Assembly (NCBI GenBank): GCA_003260075.1
Contig: QLIY01000206.1
Location: 103,255 to 167,254, forward strand
Direction of reading: 5' to 3'
DNA length: 64,000 bases
Source: Phallusia mammillata
Lineage: Eukaryota > Chordata > Ascidiacea > Phlebobranchia > Ascidiidae
Shown: piece after piece, positions 57,530-64,000 of the stretch
How the letters are laid out: every line of letters starts with the position of its first letter
Position numbering within the stretch: position 1 is the first letter of the stretch
Program-made: the position numbers and the translations under genes
The notes under the pieces: generated by a model
Database searches by the model: none
What the model saw: only the letters and a program-made list of their open reading frames with translations
Told to the model about the DNA's origin: nothing

Positions 57530-57917
57530 TAATAATCAAATTGACGATTTTAACCCACGCGATAACGTTTATACTTGTGCACGTTTTTTTGCAGCGCAAC
57601 TCAAACTGACAGTAGTGATGGAAAGGCAGAAAAAACTGGGACGGGATGTGAAAAAACCGCACACATATTGACATGTGACGCGTAAATGTAAAAACAACAT
57701 GCTGATGGACCTTCAGTGATTGACGTTTCCATCAGCAATGACCAGCGCTACTTCAACCGCAATCACCTACATAAACCCACTTGACTTATTTAATCTCAAA
57801 CCGTCTTAACTAAATCGGACATTTTCTTTCTATGCCAACAGGTACCAAATTTGTAAGTATCTGTTTCAGGGTCTTTAAAGCGGGTTGGTAAACGAGCTTT
57901 GGTCAGTTACTCATGCT

Positions 57918-58060
57918 TGGGTCAGTGCACTGTACTACGTGCATTCAGTGCTATTTACCCTGATGAAAGCGACCTGTATAGGACGTCGAAACGTCGGAGT
58001 AAAAATACAATTGCCAGAAGAGCTCAATATACTTGATATTATGCCTGGCAGTAATAGCTT
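57918..58060. repeat. Foldback-element half copy
   Basis: GCATTCAGTGCTATTTACCC, CTGATGAAAGCGACC, TATAGGACGTCGAAACGTCG and TTGCCAGAAGAGCTC in order, the clearest view of the right half of the family. Confidence 0.6.
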
Positions 58061-60234
58061 ATATACTCATGACAAAGTTGAATTTTACTTCAACAGTAGT
58101 GGTCAACGACTATATTGTCTTGCCAGGCAAAGCGTTACATTGATCCAGTTTTTCTGACAAACATTTAACATGTGCTATGGGTGACTATAATGAGGTCAAG
58201 GTAACGTTTTTACACATGACATAATTGCTTAATTTCTGCGCAAATTTATTCAATCAACTGTGCTAAGCTTTTTAGTCGAAACTATTTCTAAAGTACAATA
58301 CCAAACACTTTCAAAGTCCTATTGACTTCCCTTGAACACTGGGACTTCACAAACCGCCTGCTTCTTGTCATAAAACGTGCCTTGAGCAACCGCTGGCACC
58401 GCTGGCACCGCTGACACCGCTGACACAAGTGGCAAGGCGCGTGTTGTTCTGCCGCAAGCGACTCAACCGGCCAGCGCCTTTTTCCTTTGCCGGGCGTGTG
58501 TTTCTCCTAATTTGTCACGAGTGAAGTTGGGAAGCCTCAAACAAAACGTGTTTTTAAGCTCTTTTTCAGTTCATGGAACAGAATTGTAAATAGGGGAGGT
58601 GGAACGATTCGTTCCCGTTTCTTTTGTGTTGATTTGAGGTTCGTACCTGTTCTATTGAAACTCTACACCGCAACTAAAGCACCTAAAAAGTCTGAAGCAA
58701 AAACTTTGATACTAAATAAGTGCCCCTTTTATACCCACTTTTTAACATTTTTAAAGCATTTTTTACACCAAGTGTGTTTTTTAACAAAAGTTTGAAAACT
58801 TATTGATATTTGTTGATATGATATGATATTGTTGACAGACCAAAATTAACATTTCAAAAAACAACATTTTATCATAAACATTAACTAACTTGCGAAAGTC
58901 AGTTAATCGCTGTCTTAAAACCACCAAACGTTATAAAAGCAACTATGATTTTCATACTTAACCGTTAAAGTTCGATTTTTTTTTATCCGTACAAAACTGC
59001 AGTATAACTTTCTTCAGAAAGCTTCTGGTACTATTGCTGTTAATAGGGTGATGGGTTACACATCATAATAACTGAATCCGTTTTGAAGCCAAACAAATTA
59101 GAGGACTTCCTTTACATTGCGGTGAAAAAGTTGAGACATGATACACGGACGAACCACCCTGCGACGGAAGTAGCTTTAACATGAGATCACCACTGAATAG
59201 GATTAAGCTACTGGTTGCGTATTGGCTCGTTATATGCCAGGTTAATTGACGTTGTATGAAGTTAACTGAGTACTTAGAACTACTGACTGTGCCATATATT
59301 GAAACTGATGCATTGAAATCTTTCTGCCAAGTTTTAACAAATAATATTATGAGGATCAAATTAACTTAATTAAGTCTATAGCAAAGATCGCCAACCTTTA
59401 CCACTCTAGGAGCCATTCGAACACTGGGAGCCACAAAGTTGTTTTAAAATTTGAAATGAAATGTGTCTGCACAAACGTTTTTTTTTCTGTTAGCTATAGT
59501 TTGTGGCATATTGGGCACGCTTGGCAAACCAGTCTCGTGAGCAGCAATAGTAAATGAATCTCCTCACGTAGCATTAGATGTTTTGTTCCCATCAGACGCT
59601 GATTTTTTTTTGTTAACACGTATTATTAGCCAAATATTAACAAACAGGTATTGTTGCGCGCGTGCACACAGCGCAAAACAAAACAGGTTGTGTGTAAACC
59701 TGCACGCCGCCTGTTTCTTTCAGACTTTACGTTTGGGTATTGAGCGGTAAATGTAGCTAACTACTAGAAGCGGGTTCGGTCATATTGCACTGCATTTTTG
59801 ACATTTCAAAAACTGAGCCGCATCCAGGCCCTACGAGAGGGGGGTGCAGCCGGTGCGCCGCACCGGGGCCCATGAGAGTCTAGGGGGCCCATTATTATTA
59901 AGTTTTTATAATTGCTTTAAAACGAAAAAATGTTGCTGATTGTCGAATGTGGAGTTTGATTTGTTTGTAGTGCAACTCTATGCAACAAGTTTTATGATTG
60001 TTATACGTTGGTGCATGCGCGAATTGTAGCGAGATCTCTTTTGGATGTTTCTACGTTTTTGTGCCACAGTTGTGTCCGTTGTGTGGTAAGAATGCTGCAC
60101 ATTTGCGCTGACTACATAGTGCTGGTGAGTTTTATGGACGTTATAATAGCATTTGTTGTTTCGTTATACATTTGTTTATAATAGCACGTGTTTGATTTGG
60201 TTACAGCTTTGGTAGTAAGCGAGGTACTTTATTG

Positions 60235-60693
60235 CAGTGCTCTTCAACCAGTGTGCACGCTAGGGTGCACCAAAATATGCACGGGGTGCACCAGTACAAA
60301 AAGGTGTACAAGTGAGCATCACAAACTTTTAATGGTCCATTATTATTTGTTTTTCCGGATATTAAAAAAAATATAGGTTTCAACTAATGTATAAATGAAC
60401 CTCTGTATTTTTTTAAATGTTGATGTCTAACACTTTCAGTGCGGTTGACGTATATCTACGTCAAAAGACGTTTTGTGTAGAGTGCGGATTGACGTTAATT
60501 TGCGTCAAAAGTCTCACGGGCACGACAGTGTGTAATACTTCGGCAGTTCCGCTCGGTTTAATTGACATAATGATATGATAATAATTTTTCATGTCACTTT
60601 TTACCTCAGTTTACCTTTTGGGTAAACAGGGTGCATGAGTTCGTCACAACAACTTTAAGGGTTCACCAAGCCAAAAAAGGTTGAAGAGCACTG
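60235..60693. mobile_element. hAT-type MITE nested at 59.4-61.7 kb
   Basis: CAGTGCTCTTCAACC and GGTTGAAGAGCACTG are perfect inverted ends, flanked by CTTTATTG at 60227-60234 and 60694-60701. It is 459 bp. Interior repeats of GGGTGCACCA at the left and GGGTTCACCA at the right. Confidence 0.9.
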
Positions 60694-60742
60694 CTTTATT
60701 GGACCATATTTGTTAATTGTACATAAGCGATAAAGCGACAGT

Positions 60743-61494
<752 letters not shown>

Positions 61495-61659
61495 NAACGT
61501 ATTAAACGCTTGATCATCAGCACATAAATAGTGTTCAAAGGGGGGCCCAGAAATTGACTTGCACCAACATATTTTTTTCTCTCCAGGGCCCTGGCCGCAT
61601 CAGAGGGATCAAAGAGCCACATGTGGCTCCGGAGCCGCTGTTTGTTAACCCCTGGTCCG

Positions 61660-64000
61660 TATAGGTGTTAACAAGCAAAAATAATTAAAACATGTTTATT
61701 TGGCGATATCATTTGCATTTACCGAAACCGTTGAACAGTAAAGCATGTCGCTTTACTTCTATTGGGGCAGCTTCAACTAACACGTGTAGAGCGTTACATA
61801 TAATTAGCTTTAATAACATCGTCAGTATCTGCAATCAGGCACAAGAATCAAAAGATTCAATTTTTTAATGAACTTTAAAATAAGGTAATGCTACCATAGG
61901 CTTTAATATAGTAAAAATCTCCCGACTATAACACACAGTGCTATGCAGACGTAACTAGGGAAAGCAGAAGCTTAAAGAGACGCTATAAACACGAATAGCG
62001 CCAATAGCCTTATTTTAAACCTTAAAACACCGTAAAATTTACTTTCGCTAAAACCGCCTATAGCCACAAAACCTTGATTTTGAAGTCATAAAACACCGAA
62101 GGTACATTGCATTTTTGCGCAAAACCTCGTCAACCACCTTAGTAAACAACAACGTTTTTTTGTCAAAACGATTTCGGTTTGACAATCCTTATACAGTACC
62201 GCAGTTTATTACTAACTGCAGAAATACCAAAATCCGATATGTGAGCAGTTCTTTGTCAGCAAAAACTGTTCAACTAATCAGAGTCATGTCACCTATATCG
62301 TGACTTTGGATTGTGACACATGAAAGACATGATTATGACGTACTTGCATGTCCAAACCGGAACTGTCTTCATAATCACGAATCGAATTCCATATTTATGG
62401 GTTTTTCTCCACGTTTTGTAAACATTGTTTCTAGTGAATGCCGATAATTTCAGTGAAAAGCAAGCATATATACAGTTAAGTATAAAACGTTTTCCCCTTC
62501 ACACAAGGTAGAGATAATCACACAAACAATTTTAAATTGTCAAACATATTAAGGTCTTATATTATGTTTTGTCCTGTGGTTTTGAAGGAAATATATATAT
62601 ATATTCGATGTAACTCATTGACTGATTTTGTTATTCAAAAAAACCCTCTCAGTAGCATACCGAAGGCAATTCATCACCTCAAAACTGTCTCTTTTCTGAT
62701 TAGCTGAAACCTCCAATCGATATTAAGCCAGTCAAAATCGATACACCAATGTTGTATACATCAAAATTATCGACAATCCAATCAAGTTATCCCGGGTTGA
62801 AACAATCAAATATCTTGATTAAATATTTTGGGCAATTATAAACACAGCATGTCTTGCAAAATTAAAAGCGTAGCGCTTATAATCATTTCAGTTTAAGAGT
62901 AAAACGAATTTTTGCTACAAGCTAAGATTGGTGTACAAACAACGACACACGCCTTTGTAATATATTTCAAATACTTGAATCTTCTCATAAAGATAAATAA
63001 AATGTCCTATTTAAGACCCTTTCACCTTTTAAGTATACAAAAAAAGACGTTATTTCGTCACTTCATCCAAGATTGCAAGAATTTCGACTTACGAAGACGC
63101 CTTGAAAACGGCTTTACAACAGCTGCAGTGACTGTGTTACAAGGACATGATAGAGCTGTTTTTATGCTTTCCGGCCACTTACGCCGGCATTGTTTTAAAA
63201 CTTACATGGTTGATGCTACTGTAGGGCGAAACGAGCCACTTACGCTTATGTAAACAACATGAGGTCGCCTTACAGCTTGATTTAAATGGATTTCTCAATT
63301 AACCTATCTGTTCCGAACACTCAACAAACTTTTTTTTCAACCAGGTTGCATATTTAACATAGTTTTCGATCAACGAAATAAAACACAGCGCATAAGTCAT
63401 AGCCACATTGCAAAGTCGTTACAAATTGTTTCTAAATATAGAACATTCGTTTCTCTCCCAAAAGTTTCTCAACGAGCAATAGAAATTCGAAAAATTACCC
63501 ATCTAATTAGCAACGTTTAGTGTGTAGGTCACGCCCAGGGTTGCCAGGTGTCCTAAAATTCGGACAAAAAACGATAAATTGGCCTAATTTCACATGCTGT
63601 GTCCGACGACTAAAAATCATTAGGACATTTAGTTTTTTGTCCTAATATGTCCGAATTTTGCTATATGTCCGAAAATCCTATTTTTTGAAGGTTGCAAACC
63701 TTTTTAACGACAAAACGTGGCTTAAAACTGCAACTTGTTTTGGTGAGTGCCTTGTTTATGACGTTAAACACATAATTGCCTACCAGTGAATGTCTGGCCA
63801 TTGTTGTGTACAATGCAAATGTGTTGTAATAAACGGTTATCTCTGGTGATATGAAGCAGCAACTTGACGAAACATTTTTTAACGTTGCTAAAACCAATGA
63901 TTATTTTAAACATGTCGTTTTTTTGTCAAACATGGGAAGTTTGTCATGTTTTACGTCAACCCCTTTGCATTTTTCTAAAACTCGCGCTTATGAGTGTAGG
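61660..64000. other. AT-rich end of window without recognised genes
   Basis: I see a decayed hammerhead-like repeat (61705-61772), a short (TA)n stretch near 62591, and at 63536 a CAGGGTTGCCAGGTGTCC end with repeated TCCGAATTTTG/GTCC motifs that looks like a hAT fragment. No coding region, tRNA or rRNA is recognised. Confidence 0.5.
61705..61772 (+). repeat. Hammerhead-like repeat, decayed copy 4
   Basis: TTACCGAAACCGTTGAACAG, then TAAAGCATGTCGCTTTACTT, match the 3' half of the family. The CTGATGA part is lost. Confidence 0.35.

Larger units (their letters stand above)
54697..59380. other. Region upstream of the CaSR-like gene without recognised genes
   Basis: It would contain the receptor promoter near 54.7-55.5 kb on the minus strand. 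I see AT-rich unique sequence, joins at 55658, 56490 and 56647, foldback-element copies (56564-56646, 56922-57000, 57918-58060) and a pogo-like MITE. No open frame has coding character or recognisable motifs. Confidence 0.55.

Noticed and set aside
62912-63253. 113-codon open frame as a gene
   Set aside because: AT-rich flanks, no recognisable domain, no convincing splice partners, and length compatible with chance.

Overview
The window is AT-rich animal DNA with GT-AG introns, short mobile elements, tRNA-derived SINEs and a full-length calcium-sensing-receptor homologue. The small introns, the high heterozygosity implied by the duplicated contig ends, and the gene set (ZP/EGF membrane protein, ARM-TIR-SAM protein, CaSR-type receptor) suggest an invertebrate chordate, most likely an ascidian tunicate. 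The species cannot be fixed from sequence alone. None of the long ORFs is a gene by itself; I built the genes by joining short exons through splice sites with matching phase.

Layout. (1) 430-13203, plus strand: 17-exon gene for a ~725-residue protein with a putative N-myristoylation start, armadillo-like repeats, a TIR domain and a C-terminal SAM domain. (2) 14811-24064, plus strand: 11-exon gene for a ~463-residue type I membrane protein with signal peptide, EGF, ZP module, EGF and TM helix. (3) 25024-26620, minus strand: small 3-exon gene of unknown family with an N-terminal hydrophobic segment and a PPxY motif. (4) 27035-54696, minus strand: 21-exon gene for a ~1050-residue class C GPCR, CaSR-like from signal peptide to C-tail. 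(5) 54.7-64 kb: no gene recognised; repeats, nested hAT elements and a ~750-bp (TG)n tract. Genes 3 and 4 are in the same orientation, 414 bp apart, and could share a transcript. I see no evidence that the four genes act in one pathway.

Repeats. At least nine non-autonomous hAT-type elements have 8-bp target duplications visible by eye (eight exact, others with one or two mismatches), two of them nested in other elements. There are also tRNA-SINEs, a pogo-like MITE family, a foldback family with GAGCTC in its arms, a hammerhead-like repeat family, a ~115-bp satellite, and local tandem arrays inside receptor introns, one of which copies an exon end with its splice donor.

Assembly caveat. About 30 runs of ~10 G (3.3-22 kb) or ~10 C (32.8-56.7 kb) interrupt the sequence, and most are flanked by near-identical direct copies of 50-500 bp with SNPs. 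I read them as unmerged or haplotypic contig ends joined by a placeholder. They duplicate or split several exons, so apparent tandem exon copies should not be taken as biology.
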